From positions 1 through 64,000 of the forward strand of contig NZ_QJTC01000023.1 of the NCBI RefSeq assembly GCF_003217575.1: 64,000 nucleotides of DNA. The letters run 5' to 3'. The position numbers and the translations under genes were made by a program. Below, piece by piece: positions 48,711 through 57,571 of this stretch. The DNA comes from Xylophilus ampelinus. GTDB lineage: Bacteria > Pseudomonadota > Gammaproteobacteria > Burkholderiales > Burkholderiaceae_C. Numbering within the stretch: the stretch's first letter is position 1; each line of letters opens with the position of its first letter. The notes beneath the pieces were generated by a model, which saw only the letters and a list, made by a program, of their open reading frames with translations, was not told where the DNA came from and did not search any database.

Positions 48711-49605
48711 GAGAAAGCCGCTGCCAGGCTCCCCGGGGCCGCGCCTCGAAGCGCTGCGCGTTGCGCTCGCCGCAGAGCGTCAGGGCGACCGGACTGCCGG
48801 CCTCGGCCGTCTCCAGCGCCTGGCGCACCTCGGCCGCGTCGATCGCCTGCCAGGCGGCGGCCCAGCCGGCCCAGTCCTCCTGCAGCGCGGCCTGGCGCAG
48901 GCCCTGCGGCATCCGCAGGCCCGGCACCTCGGTGCGCGCGGTGGCCGGCCGATCGCCGGTGCCGCTCACCCAGAAGGCGTTGACCGCCAGCCGGCCCTGC
49001 GCCGCCCGCGCGTCGGTCATGGGGTGGGTGTAGAGCAGCATCTGCATCTCGCCCTGCAGCCGGCGCACCAGCCGCGCCGCGGGCGCGTCGGGCATCCACA
49101 GGTCGAGGCTGCGGCCCTGCACCCGGTCGAGCGACGCGGTGGCCAGGCCGCGCAGCGGCTCGCCGCGGGCGCGCCAGGCGGTCGGTGCGACGTAGTCCAG
49201 CGCGATGCCGTCTTCCAGGAAGTAGGGCGCCATCAAAGCCAGCAGCGCGCGGGATTCCTCCTCGCCCAGCTCCAGCTGCAGCGGGTCGAGCATCGCGATG
49301 TGGTCGGGCGCCACCCGCCAGTGGCAGGGGGTGATCACCGCCCAGGCGTCGGCGCCCGGGTCGCCGCCCTCGGCCGCCACCGCCTGCGCGGCCCAGGGGA
49401 TGCGGCCGTCGCCTCCATCGGCTATGCCGAGCAGCGCGGCCAGCGCGCGCTCGTGCGGCGGCGACAGGCTGAATTCGTCGCCGGTGTCGGTGCCGTCGGG
49501 GGCGAGGCGGGCCAGGAGCCGCTCCAGGTGGGGCAGCCGCAGGCCGCGCCGCTGGGCTGCGCAGCCCTCTGCGTCGGCGGCCGCGAACGGGATCAGTAGA
49601 TGCAT
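48652..49605 (-). CDS. Phosphoglycerate mutase-like protein
   Basis: A 317-residue protein of a family annotated in Burkholderiales as cofactor-independent phosphoglycerate mutase-like. Recognisable stretches are MHLLIPFAAADAEG, LPHLERLLARL, WAVITPCHWRVAPDHIAMLD and MQMLLYTHPMTDARAAQGRL. The metal-binding set of true iPGM enzymes is not complete here, so activity is doubtful. The gene always seems to stand before recJ in relatives, to my knowledge. The C-terminal residues GISGVLGRKPSLFAGLQL are encoded by repeat copy 8. Confidence 0.7.
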   Translation of the reverse strand: MHLLIPFAAADAEGCAAQRRGLRLPHLERLLARLAPDGTDTGDEFSLSPPHERALAALLGIADGGDGRIPWAAQAVAAEGGDPGADAWAVITPCHWRVAPDHIAMLDPLQLELGEEESRALLALMAPYFLEDGIALDYVAPTAWRARGEPLRGLATASLDRVQGRSLDLWMPDAPAARLVRRLQGEMQMLLYTHPMTDARAAQGRLAVNAFWVSGTGDRPATARTEVPGLRMPQGLRQAALQEDWAGWAAAWQAIDAAEVRQALETAEAGSPVALTLCGERNAQRFEARPRGAWQRLSQGISGVLGRKPSLFAGLQL

Positions 49606-49740
49606 CCGCCGATTGTCGCGCCCGGGGCGACCGCCGGGCCCGCCCCACCGCAATGGCCCGGCGGGCACAAGGCCGGCACCGCCGCTTGCAGCCGGTCACC
49701 GGAACCGGCCGCCGATTCGCAGACAATCGGCCGTCCCGCC
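49606..49740. promoter_or_regulatory. Divergent promoter region, mutase-recJ / mntA-hepT
   Basis: 135 GC-rich bases between two start codons. No clear promoter boxes are visible. An autoregulatory site for the toxin-antitoxin protein would be expected here. Confidence 0.3.
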
Positions 49741-50592
49741 ATGCAGCCCGCCGTCCCCACCCCAACTGCCGACCTTCCCCGCGATGCCATCGTGGCGCTG
49801 CTGCGCGACCGGGTACCGGGCACCATCGGCATCTACGCTTTCGGCAGTCGCATCGCCGGCACCGCCGACGCGCAGAGCGACCTGGACCTGGCGGTGCTCG
49901 TCGAAGGCTATGCCGATCCGGTGCTGCTCTGGCACCTGGTGTCCGACCTGGTCGGCCTGGCTGGTTGCGAAGTCGACCTGCTCGACCTGCGCGCCGCCAC
50001 CACCGTCATGCAGTACCAGGTGTTGACCACCGGTGAGCGCTGGTGGGCCGCCGACGTGCGCGCCGGCCTGTACGAGGCCTTCGTCCTGAGCGAGAAGACC
50101 GCGCTCGACGAAGCGCGCGCCGGCTTGCTGGCCGACATCGCACGCGAGGGGCTCGTCTATGGCGATGCAGGTCTGTTCAACAGAGCCGCGGCCATCGAGC
50201 GCTGCATCGTCCGTATTCGGGAAGAGTACGCCGACGATCCGACCGGCTTCGCGACCGACTCCACCCGGCAGGACGCCGCGATTCTCAACATCCAACGGGC
50301 CTGCGAAGCCGCGCTGGACATGGGCCAGCACCTGGTCCGCCGCGAACGGATCGGGGTTCCGCAGGGTGCGCGCGACGTCTTCGCCTTGCTGGCACGGGCC
50401 GGCGCGATCGACGACGCGCTGAGCACGTCCCTGCAGCGCATGGTGGGCTTTCGCAACGTGGCGGTGCACGACTACCAGAAGCTGCAGCTGTCGATCACCC
50501 TGGCCGTGATCCAGAACCACCTGCAGGATTTCACCGCGTTCGCGCAGACCTTGCTGCTGCGCGACACCGCGCGGCCGCCGCCGGCTTTCTAA
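49741..50592 (+). CDS. Fused MntA-HepT type VII toxin-antitoxin protein
   Basis: A 283-residue single chain. Residues 1-140 form the MNT nucleotidyltransferase domain, with GSRIAGTADAQSDLDLAVL giving GS at 35-36 and the catalytic Asp47 and Asp49. Residues 146-275 form a HepT-type HEPN domain with the ribonuclease motif RNVAVHDY (Arg238, His243, Tyr245). In known systems MntA is a separate antitoxin that transfers AMP to the Tyr of the RX4HXY motif of the HepT toxin. Here the two are joined by the linker VYGDAGLFNR with no stop codon. All key residues are present, so both halves look intact. Confidence 0.88.
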   Translation: MQPAVPTPTADLPRDAIVALLRDRVPGTIGIYAFGSRIAGTADAQSDLDLAVLVEGYADPVLLWHLVSDLVGLAGCEVDLLDLRAATTVMQYQVLTTGERWWAADVRAGLYEAFVLSEKTALDEARAGLLADIAREGLVYGDAGLFNRAAAIERCIVRIREEYADDPTGFATDSTRQDAAILNIQRACEAALDMGQHLVRRERIGVPQGARDVFALLARAGAIDDALSTSLQRMVGFRNVAVHDYQKLQLSITLAVIQNHLQDFTAFAQTLLLRDTARPPPAF

Positions 50593-50627
50593 GACATCTC
50601 TTTTCCACCGAGGCATTGCGCACTTCC

Positions 50628-51881
50628 ATGCAAATCCCCTACGAGCTGGCCCTGGGCTGGCGCTACACCCGGGCCGGGCGCGCCACGCGGCGCAACGGGT
50701 TCATCTCCTTCATCTCGGGCGTGTCGATGCTGGGCATCGCGCTGGGGGTGGCGGCGCTGATCATCGTGCTGTCGGTGATGAACGGCTTCCAGAAGGACGT
50801 GCGCGACCGGATGCTGTCGGTGGTTTCGCACATCGAGATCGTCGCGCCCGGGGGCGTGGCGCTGGACGACCCGGCCCGCACCATGGCCGAGGCCCGCCGC
50901 AACCCGGCGGTGGCGGGGGCCACCACCTTCATCGCCACCCAGGCGCTGCTGGCGCGGGGCGAGGACATGCGCGGCACCATCGTGCGCGGCATCGACCCGG
51001 CACACGAGGGCGAGGTGACCGACCTCGGCCCCGATCAGGGCGCGACGCTGCGGAAGCTGGTGCCGGGCCGGTTCGGCATCGTGCTGGGCGTCGAGCTGGC
51101 CCACACCCTCGGCGTGCGCGAAGGCGATTCGGTGACGCTGGTGGCGCCCAACGGCCAGGTGACGCCCGCCGGCGTGGTGCCGCGGCTCAAGCAGATGACG
51201 GTGGTGGGCACCTTCAACTCGGGCCACTACGAATACGACTCGGCGCTGGTCATGGTCCACCAGGACGACGCGGCCCGCATCTTTCGCCTGGAAGGCCCGA
51301 GCGGCATCCGCCTGCGCCTGAAGGACCTGCACGAGGCCCGCACCGTGGCGCAGGAACTGGCGGGCAGCCTGTCGGGCAACCTGCTGATCCGCGACTGGAC
51401 GCAGCAGAACAGGACCTGGTTCTCGGCGGTGCAGCTGGAGAAACGCATGATGTTCATCATCCTCACCCTGATCGTGGCGGTTGCGGCGTTCAACCTGGTC
51501 TCGACCCTGGTGATGACGGTGACCGACAAGCGCGCCGACATCGCGATCCTGCGCACCCTGGGCGCCAGCCCGCGCAGCATCATGGGCATCTTCGTGGTGC
51601 AGGGCGCGATGGTGGGCGTGATCGGCACCTTCGGCGGCCTGGCACTGGGCCTGGCGATCGCGTTCAACATCGACGTGATCGTGCCGGCGCTCGAGCAGCT
51701 GTTCCACGCCAGCTTCCTGCCCAAGGACGTCTACCTGATCAGCCGGATGCCGAGCGATCCGCAGCAGTCGGACATCGTGCCGATCGCGGTGATCTCGCTG
51801 GTGCTGGCCTTCCTGGCCACGCTGTACCCGAGCTGGCGCGCCAGCCGCGTCAACCCGGCCGAGGCGCTGCGCTATGAATGA
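50628..51881 (+). CDS. lolC: Lipoprotein-releasing ABC transporter permease LolC/LolE
   Basis: A 417-residue permease of the FtsX/MacB type with four membrane helices: one after the N-terminal [20 protein letters not shown], then a large periplasmic domain (residues about 50-270) and three helices at the end. The coupling helix stretch [20 protein letters not shown] is clear. With LolD it extracts mature lipoproteins from the inner membrane and hands them to LolA. Only one permease gene is present here, as in many betaproteobacteria. It overlaps lolD by eight bases. Confidence 0.93.
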   Translation: MQIPYELALGWRYTRAGRATRRNGFISFISGVSMLGIALGVAALIIVLSVMNGFQKDVRDRMLSVVSHIEIVAPGGVALDDPARTMAEARRNPAVAGATTFIATQALLARGEDMRGTIVRGIDPAHEGEVTDLGPDQGATLRKLVPGRFGIVLGVELAHTLGVREGDSVTLVAPNGQVTPAGVVPRLKQMTVVGTFNSGHYEYDSALVMVHQDDAARIFRLEGPSGIRLRLKDLHEARTVAQELAGSLSGNLLIRDWTQQNRTWFSAVQLEKRMMFIILTLIVAVAAFNLVSTLVMTVTDKRADIAILRTLGASPRSIMGIFVVQGAMVGVIGTFGGLALGLAIAFNIDVIVPALEQLFHASFLPKDVYLISRMPSDPQQSDIVPIAVISLVLAFLATLYPSWRASRVNPAEALRYE

Positions 51882-52599
51882 GCCCCGCCGCGCCGAATCC
51901 GACTCCCGAACTCTCGCCATGCCGACACCCGTGATCCAGGCCCGCGGCCTGACCAAGCGCTTCCACGAAGGACGCATCGACCTGACCGTGCTGCACGGCG
52001 TGGACCTGGACGTGCACGCCGGCGAGACGCTGGCGATCGTCGGCGCCTCGGGCTCCGGCAAGAGCACGCTGCTGCATCTGCTGGGCGGGTTGGACGCGCC
52101 GAGCGCGGGCACCGTCGTGCTGCAGGGCCGGCCGCTGGCGACGCTCGACGCCGCCGAGCAGGGCCGAATGCGCAACCGCCACCTGGGCTTCGTCTACCAG
52201 TTCCATCACCTGCTGCCCGAGTTCAGCGCGCGCGACAACGTCGGCATGCCGCTGCGCATTCGCCGCGAGTCGCCCGAGGCCTGCGCCGCCGCCGCCGACA
52301 AAATGCTGGCCGCGGTCGGCCTCGAAGGCCGGGTGCAGCACCGGCCGGCCGAGCTGTCGGGCGGCGAGCGCCAGCGGGTGGCCATCGCCCGCGCCCTGGT
52401 CACCCAGCCGGCCTGCGTGCTGGCCGACGAGCCCACCGGCAACCTGGATCGCAGCACCGCCGACGGCGTCTTCGCCCTGATGCTCCAGCTGGCCCGCGAC
52501 CAGGGCACCGCCTTCGTGGTGGTGACGCACGACGACACCCTGGCCCAGCGCTGCGACCGGCGGATGCGGCTGGTATCGGGCAGATTCGTAAAGGATTAG
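51874..52599 (+). CDS. lolD: Lipoprotein-releasing ABC transporter ATPase LolD
   Basis: A 241-residue ATPase. Walker A is GASGSGKST, the Q loop is [20 protein letters not shown], the signature is LSGGERQR and Walker B is [11 protein letters not shown]. The H-loop histidine is in [21 protein letters not shown] is the LolD hallmark. The start overlaps the permease stop, so the two are translated together. The N-terminal 16 residues are not conserved, and a second ATG at 51919 may be the true start. Confidence 0.95.
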   Translation: MNEPRRAESDSRTLAMPTPVIQARGLTKRFHEGRIDLTVLHGVDLDVHAGETLAIVGASGSGKSTLLHLLGGLDAPSAGTVVLQGRPLATLDAAEQGRMRNRHLGFVYQFHHLLPEFSARDNVGMPLRIRRESPEACAAAADKMLAAVGLEGRVQHRPAELSGGERQRVAIARALVTQPACVLADEPTGNLDRSTADGVFALMLQLARDQGTAFVVVTHDDTLAQRCDRRMRLVSGRFVKD

Positions 52600-52931
52600 C
52601 CCACGCCCAGGCTGCGCGCACCGCGTGTCGCAGCGCGCACCCCCTGCGAGGGGGCGACACCGGCGGTCCGGCGGAGCCGGGCCCGCGGTGTCCCTGGGAC
52701 GAATGCAGGCCGCCGTCGCAACGCCGGTTGCGTCCGCACTTGGAGCGGCTAACACAACCCTTCTGGCGTCGTGGCCGCACCTTGTCGTACTACTCGTACT
52801 GTCTGCGATGCGGCGCCTAGCCAGAACCGCTTCGCTGGGTTGTGTTAGCCGCTCTTACAACTCGACAAGCGGCGACAGGGCGATGGTCCTAGGCTGTACA
52901 GCCGAACCGAACTACCGCACGAGGAGCCACC
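52600..52931. other. 332-bp intergenic region with a large inverted repeat
   Basis: No gene is seen. The region holds a GC-rich first part, the inverted repeat at 52743-52854, and the leader of a small gene whose ribosome site GAGGAG is at 52921-52926. Confidence 0.6.
52743..52854. repeat. Large inverted repeat with perfect 18-bp arms
   Basis: GAGCGGCTAACACAACCC at 52743-52760 is matched exactly by its complement at 52837-52854. The 76-base interior holds a further TTCTGGC/GCCAGAA pair, so the whole could fold as a branched hairpin. It has no coding potential and no clear target duplication. It could be a structured RNA element or a small mobile repeat. Confidence 0.75.
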
Positions 52932-53132
52932 ATGCCCGCATCCGAACCGCAGATTTTCCCGACCGACGACCAGGTCCGCGAAGCCAAGAACGTCGACGAC
53001 AAGGACCTGAAGCCGAGCCTGCGGCCGGGCACCGCCGACAGCGGAAAGGACAAGGCTGCCGCAGACCGGCCGGGCCTCCGCCAGGGCGGTGGGCACGACA
53101 CCGACGAGGGCGAGATCTCGATCGGCGGCTGA
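52932..53132 (+). CDS. Small acidic hydrophilic protein
   Basis: A 66-residue protein, MPASEPQIFPTDDQVREAKN at the start and GGGHDTDEGEISIGG at the end. It is rich in Asp, Lys, Gly and Pro and is probably disordered. A strong ribosome binding site, GAGGAG, stands five bases before the ATG, which is the main support that it is a real gene. No family was recognised. Confidence 0.6.
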   Translation: MPASEPQIFPTDDQVREAKNVDDKDLKPSLRPGTADSGKDKAAADRPGLRQGGGHDTDEGEISIGG

Positions 53133-53162
53133 CGGCGCCGTGCCGAACGCCCCAGGGCGATT

Positions 53163-53229
53163 GCTATCGAATTTATAGCGGGTGGTCGGCGTATTACGCC
53201 GGCTACAGGCACTTTCTATTTGAAACGGG
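53163..53229 (+). repeat. Dispersed two-hairpin repeat, copy 9 (full, best preserved)
   Basis: The core GCTAT-CGAATTT-ATAGC at 53163-53179 is followed by GGGTGGT and the perfect second hairpin CGGCG-TATTA-CGCCG, then GCTACAGGCACTTTCTATTTG and AAACG. It lies between convergent genes: 31 bases after the 66-residue gene and 14 before the end of the VWA gene. Confidence 0.85.
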
Positions 53230-53242
53230 CCGGTTGCCCGGT

Positions 53243-54361
53243 TCACGCCACCCGGTGGAACCACCACATCGACAGGGTGGCCGCCAGCAGTGCCAGCGCC
53301 GCCGCCGCCAGCGCGAACAGGGCGGAGATCTCCGTCTCCCGCTTCTCCACCGTCAGCCGCGAGCTGAGCATGTCGTAGACCTTCTTCAGGTCGGCCGCGG
53401 TGCCGGCGTAGAAGTATTCGGCCTGGGTCTTGGCGGCGACGGCCTTGAGGGTGTCCTCGTCCAGCCGCACCCGCATCGACCAGCCTTCGAAGCCGATGAT
53501 GTCGCCCTCGCGGGTGCCGACGCCGACGGTGAAGACTCGCACGCCCCGGTCGGCCGCCAGCTGGGCCGCCTCCAGCGGATCGACGCCGGTGGTGCGCTGG
53601 CCGTCGGTCAGCATCACGATGGCGGCCGAGCTGTAGGAGCCGGGGGCTACCGGCGGCGGCGGCGCGGCGGGGGGCGGCTCGCCGGCGCGCTCCAGCGGCG
53701 CGGCGCGCGGGCCGGTGCGGTCGCGGGCGCCCATCGCCGACATGTCGATGCCGCTGTTCGGGAACAGGGTGGCCAGCGACACCACGATGCCGTTGCCGGT
53801 GGCGGTGCCGCGCTGCATCTGGAAGCCGTCGATCGCGCGGACCAGCTCCTCGCGCGACTGTGTCGGCAGCTGGGCCACCTGCGCGCTGCCGGCGAAGGCG
53901 ACGATGCCGACCCGCACGTGGCGCGGCAGCTCGGCGATGAAGGACTTGGCCGCCTCCTGTGCGGCGACCATGCGGTTGGGCTTGACGTCGGTGGCGCGCA
54001 TGCTGGCCGACACGTCGATCGCCAGCATGACCGTCTGCTGCTGCGAGGGCAGGGAGATCACCGCCACCGGCCGCGCGGCCGCCAGCAGCATGGCGGTGAA
54101 GGCCAGCAGCATCAGCAGCGGCGGCAGGTGGCGGCGCCAGCCGGGGCCCTTGCCCGCGGCCTCGCGCACCAGCGACAGGCTGGCGTAGCGGACCGCCAGC
54201 TCGCGGCGGCGGCCCTGCAGCCAGACGTACAGCAGCACCAGCAGCGGCACCGCCAGCAGCAGCCAGAGCATCTCGGCCCACAGGAAATCCGGGCGGGGCA
54301 CGGCGGCCCATCCGCCGGCGAGGCGGTCCAGCCAGGGGAGAGGGGCGGTGTCGGTCGGCAT
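53243..54361 (-). CDS. VWA domain membrane protein (BatA-like)
   Basis: A 372-residue protein with two N-terminal membrane helices (around 28-47 and 78-96), a von Willebrand A domain in the periplasm or cytoplasm and a last helix near 345-365. The metal site reads AIDVSASMRAT (DxSxS), with LTDGQRTTG later. A Pro/Ala-rich insert (residues about 215-240) interrupts the domain. Such proteins work with MoxR ATPases as possible chaperones in stress or enzyme maturation. It is the last gene of the MoxR group. Confidence 0.85.
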   Translation of the reverse strand: MPTDTAPLPWLDRLAGGWAAVPRPDFLWAEMLWLLLAVPLLVLLYVWLQGRRRELAVRYASLSLVREAAGKGPGWRRHLPPLLMLLAFTAMLLAAARPVAVISLPSQQQTVMLAIDVSASMRATDVKPNRMVAAQEAAKSFIAELPRHVRVGIVAFAGSAQVAQLPTQSREELVRAIDGFQMQRGTATGNGIVVSLATLFPNSGIDMSAMGARDRTGPRAAPLERAGEPPPAAPPPPVAPGSYSSAAIVMLTDGQRTTGVDPLEAAQLAADRGVRVFTVGVGTREGDIIGFEGWSMRVRLDEDTLKAVAAKTQAEYFYAGTAADLKKVYDMLSSRLTVEKRETEISALFALAAAALALLAATLSMWWFHRVA

Positions 54362-54397
54362 GGGTGGGCCGGCAGAAAGGTCGGGTCGGGCGGCGCG

Positions 54398-55402
54398 TCA
54401 GGCCGCGCCCGCGCGCGAGGGTGCGCCGCGCTGGCAGGAGCGTCGGCGCCGCAGTTCGGAAAAATGCAGCACTGAATCGACCAGCGCGTCGGCGGTGGAG
54501 AGCTCCAGCGTATCGACGCCGGCCGCGGCCAGGCTGGCGTGCAGCGCATCCTCGCGGGCGGCGGTGGCGCGGGCGAAGCTCTGGCGGAACACCCGGTCGT
54601 GGGTGTCGACCAGCAGCTGCTCGCCGGTTTCGGCGTCGCGCATCGCCACCAGGCCGATGTCGGGCAGCTCGCGCTCCAGCGGGTCGAAGAGGCGCACCGC
54701 CACCACGTCGTGCCGTTCGGCCAGCCGCGCCAGCGGCCGCTCCCAGCCCGGCTCGGCGATGAAGTCGGACACGACGAAGACGGTGCCGCGCTGGCGCAGG
54801 GCGCGGGCGGCGGTTTCCAGCCACTGGCCGAGGGCGCTGACAGCGGGTGGCGACGCCGGTTGCTGCGATCGGCGGACCGGATTCGCCAACGTGGACCCCG
54901 CCGCCCCGGTCGACTGCAGGTGGTGGAGCAGATGCAGCACCTGGGCCCGGCCGCCGCGCGCCGGTATCCAGCGCTCGGCCCGCGGTCCGCCGCCCAGCAG
55001 CGCGCCGACCCGGTTGCCGTGCCGGGTCAGCAACCGCGCGATGGTGCCGACGAACTCGACCTGCACCGTGTGCTTGGTGCGCGCACCGGAGCCGAAGTCG
55101 ATCGACGCGCTGCGGTCGACCACGAACCAGGCGGCCATCTCGCGGTCTTCGTTGAACATGCGCACATGCGGCACCTGGGTGCGGGCGGTCACGTTCCAGT
55201 CGATGTGGCGCACGTCGTCCTGCGGCTGGTATTCGCGCAGGTCGGCCAGGTCCAGGCCCGCGCCGCGCTTGACGGTGCGGAAGTCGCCCTGCAACAGCCC
55301 GTCGAGCCGGCGCAGCGCGGTCCACTCCAGCCGGCGCAGCGATGCATCGGCGCTGCCGGCGGACAGCGGCGCGGCCCGGGTCTCAGGCGGCGCGTTTTTC
55401 AT
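54398..55402 (-). CDS. DUF58 family protein
   Basis: A 334-residue cytoplasmic protein. The DUF58 motif DLADLREYQPQDDVRHIDWN is clear, followed by DRSASIDFGSG, which resembles the metal site of VWA domains. It belongs with MoxR and VWA genes and overlaps the moxR gene by 20 bases. Its exact role in these systems is unknown. Confidence 0.88.
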   Translation of the reverse strand: MKNAPPETRAAPLSAGSADASLRRLEWTALRRLDGLLQGDFRTVKRGAGLDLADLREYQPQDDVRHIDWNVTARTQVPHVRMFNEDREMAAWFVVDRSASIDFGSGARTKHTVQVEFVGTIARLLTRHGNRVGALLGGGPRAERWIPARGGRAQVLHLLHHLQSTGAAGSTLANPVRRSQQPASPPAVSALGQWLETAARALRQRGTVFVVSDFIAEPGWERPLARLAERHDVVAVRLFDPLERELPDIGLVAMRDAETGEQLLVDTHDRVFRQSFARATAAREDALHASLAAAGVDTLELSTADALVDSVLHFSELRRRRSCQRGAPSRAGAA

Positions 55403-56396
55403 ATTCGTGGTGCAGCGGCTTGGCTGGGGCCGGCACATGGGCCATCAGGCGGGCGATCAGGGCGTCGGCGGTGGTGCCTTCGGCCAGCGCCTCGTACGAC
55501 AGGGCCATGCGGTGGCGCAGCACGTCGGGCACCAGGTCGGCCATGTCCTCGGGCAGGGCGTAGTCGCGGCCGCGCAGCATCGCCAGGGCCCGGGCGCCCT
55601 CGGCCAGGCCGATGGTGGCGCGCGGGCTGGCACCGTAGGCGATCAGGTGGCCGAAGTTCTTCAGGCCCACCGCTTCCGGCCGGCGGGTGGCGGCCACCAG
55701 GCGCACCGCGTACTGCAGCAGGGAAGGGTCGATGTAGACGCGGCGGCATTGGGCCTGCAGTTCGGCCAGTCGCGCGGTGGTGGCGACAGGCACCACCGGG
55801 GAGGGCGGCTGCATCGCCCGTTGGACGATGACGAACTCGTCCTCGTCGCTCGGGTAGTCGACCAGCACCTTCATCATGAAGCGGTCGACCTGGGCCTCGG
55901 GCAGCGGATAGGTGCCTTCGGTCTCGACCGGGTTCTGGGTGGCCATCACCAGGAAGGGCTCGGGCACCCGGTGCGTCTCGCCGGCGATCGTCACCTGCCG
56001 CTCCTGCATCACCTCCAGCAGGGCGCTCTGCACCTTGGCCGGTGCGCGGTTGATCTCGTCGGCCAGCAAGAGGTTGGCGAAGACCGGGCCCAGCGCGGTG
56101 CTGAAGTCGCCGGTCTTCTGGTTGTAGAGCCGGGTGCCCACCAAATCGGCCGGCACCAGGTCGGGGGTGAACTGGATCCGCTTGAAACTGCCCTGCAGCG
56201 CCTGGGCGAGCGTCTTGATCGTCAATGTCTTGGCCAGGCCCGGCACGCCCTCGACCAGCAGGTGGCCCTGGGCCAGCATCGCGACCATCACCCGCTCCAG
56301 GAACCGGTCCTGGCCGACGACGATGCGCTTGACCTCGAACAGCACCTGCTCCATCAGCGTGGCGGTGGCGTTGTCGCGGGTGGAGCTGCTGATCAT
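55383..56396 (-). CDS. MoxR family AAA ATPase
   Basis: A 337-residue AAA+ ATPase. Walker A is EGVPGLAKT, Walker B LLADEINRAP, sensor 1 MATQNPVETEGTYPLPEAQ, the arginine finger in DRFMMKV, and a C-terminal lid domain. MoxR ATPases are thought to act as chaperones together with VWA proteins. The gene overlaps that of the DUF58 protein. Confidence 0.92.
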   Translation of the reverse strand: MISSSTRDNATATLMEQVLFEVKRIVVGQDRFLERVMVAMLAQGHLLVEGVPGLAKTLTIKTLAQALQGSFKRIQFTPDLVPADLVGTRLYNQKTGDFSTALGPVFANLLLADEINRAPAKVQSALLEVMQERQVTIAGETHRVPEPFLVMATQNPVETEGTYPLPEAQVDRFMMKVLVDYPSDEDEFVIVQRAMQPPSPVVPVATTARLAELQAQCRRVYIDPSLLQYAVRLVAATRRPEAVGLKNFGHLIAYGASPRATIGLAEGARALAMLRGRDYALPEDMADLVPDVLRHRMALSYEALAEGTTADALIARLMAHVPAPAKPLHHEYEKRAA

Positions 56397-56440
56397 GGGT
56401 GTCCTGCGGTCGGTCGGTGGAGGGGATACGAGTGGCGGTG

Positions 56441-57439
56441 TCAGAAGGGCGGCATGCCGGCGGCCGCGGCGGCGTTCTCGATCGGCACGGCGAAGCCGAT
56501 GCCCAGGAAGGTGCGGGCCTGCGTCGGGTTGAGAATGGCGGTGACGATGCCGACCACCTCGCCTTCCATCGTGACCAGCGGCCCGCCGGAGTTTCCGGGA
56601 TTGGCCGCGGCGTCGAACTGGATCAGGTTGGAGAGCTGGCGCTTGCCCTCGGGCGACTGGAACTCGCGCTTCAGGCCCGAGACGATACCGGCCGAAACGG
56701 AAGGCCCGATGCCGAAGGGAAACCCGATCGCCAGCACCTCGTCGCCGGGCCGCAGGCCGTCGGTGCTGCGCAGCGTGGCGGCCTCCAGATCGTCGGGGAT
56801 CTTGTGGGCCTGCAGCACCGCCAGGTCGTGCTCGGGCTGCATGCCGGTGACGGTGGCGGTGGTCTCCAGCCCGTCGGCGAAGGTAACGCGGATATGGTCG
56901 GCGCCGGCCACCACATGCAGGTTGGTGAGGATCACCCCCTTGTCGACGATCACCACGCCGGTGCCGATGCCGCGCTCGATCTCGCCCTCTTCCTTCTCCC
57001 TGTAGCCCCTGCCCTGTTTCTTTTTGTCGGCCTTGCCGTAGCTGGCCACACGGACCACCGACGGGCCCACCTTCTGGGCGGCGCGGGCGAAGGCCGAAGG
57101 CAGCACCGATTTCTCGAGCGTATGCCGCACGGCGGCGTCGATATCGTCCTGGGTGAGCCGGGGCGGCACCGGATGCCACAGGGCCACGGCCGCCACGGCC
57201 AGGGCGCCGACCGTCAGCAGGGGAAGTGCGATCCGGCGCGCTCCCGCGACGACCGACGCAGCGCGGGAAAGGCGCCGCGCGGCCTCCGTCGGCGTTGCCG
57301 GCGTGTCCGGAGACGGGACGATTCCGTCGGGAGGCGCCACCTGGACGGCGGGCGCTTCGGGCGGGGGCGATTCCGCATCCGCACCGTAAACCGTTACGGA
57401 CGAACTGCGGGATCGGCTGTAGACGGCGGGCCTGCGCAT
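56441..57439 (-). CDS. Membrane-anchored S1C family serine protease without PDZ domain
   Basis: A 332-residue protein. A Pro-rich cytoplasmic N-terminus of 65 residues precedes one membrane helix (residues 70-88). The trypsin-like domain has His175 (TNLHVV), Asp205 (EHDLAVL) and Ser284 (PGNSGGPL). The chain ends at 332, so there is no PDZ domain of the DegS/DegP type. A highly charged loop (KADKKKQGRGYREKEEGEIE) lies before the catalytic His. It stands 44 bases before the moxR gene on the same strand and may serve in the same stress response. Confidence 0.87.
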   Translation of the reverse strand: MRRPAVYSRSRSSSVTVYGADAESPPPEAPAVQVAPPDGIVPSPDTPATPTEAARRLSRAASVVAGARRIALPLLTVGALAVAAVALWHPVPPRLTQDDIDAAVRHTLEKSVLPSAFARAAQKVGPSVVRVASYGKADKKKQGRGYREKEEGEIERGIGTGVVIVDKGVILTNLHVVAGADHIRVTFADGLETTATVTGMQPEHDLAVLQAHKIPDDLEAATLRSTDGLRPGDEVLAIGFPFGIGPSVSAGIVSGLKREFQSPEGKRQLSNLIQFDAAANPGNSGGPLVTMEGEVVGIVTAILNPTQARTFLGIGFAVPIENAAAAAGMPPF

Positions 57440-57571
57440 CCGGATGACCTCGGCGAGGTGGGCCCGGCGCGGCGCGCCCGGCGGGACTCGGGTCACGACC
57501 GTAGCACGATTCGAAGCGTTCCGCAGCAGTCGGACACATAGGGATACGTCGCGCTGCGGCATGATCGATCG

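Noticed and set aside
50157-50180. Separate start codon for HepT in another frame (ATGGCGATGCAGG)
   Set aside because: That frame gives no HEPN sequence. The HEPN motifs are only in the frame that continues from the MNT domain.
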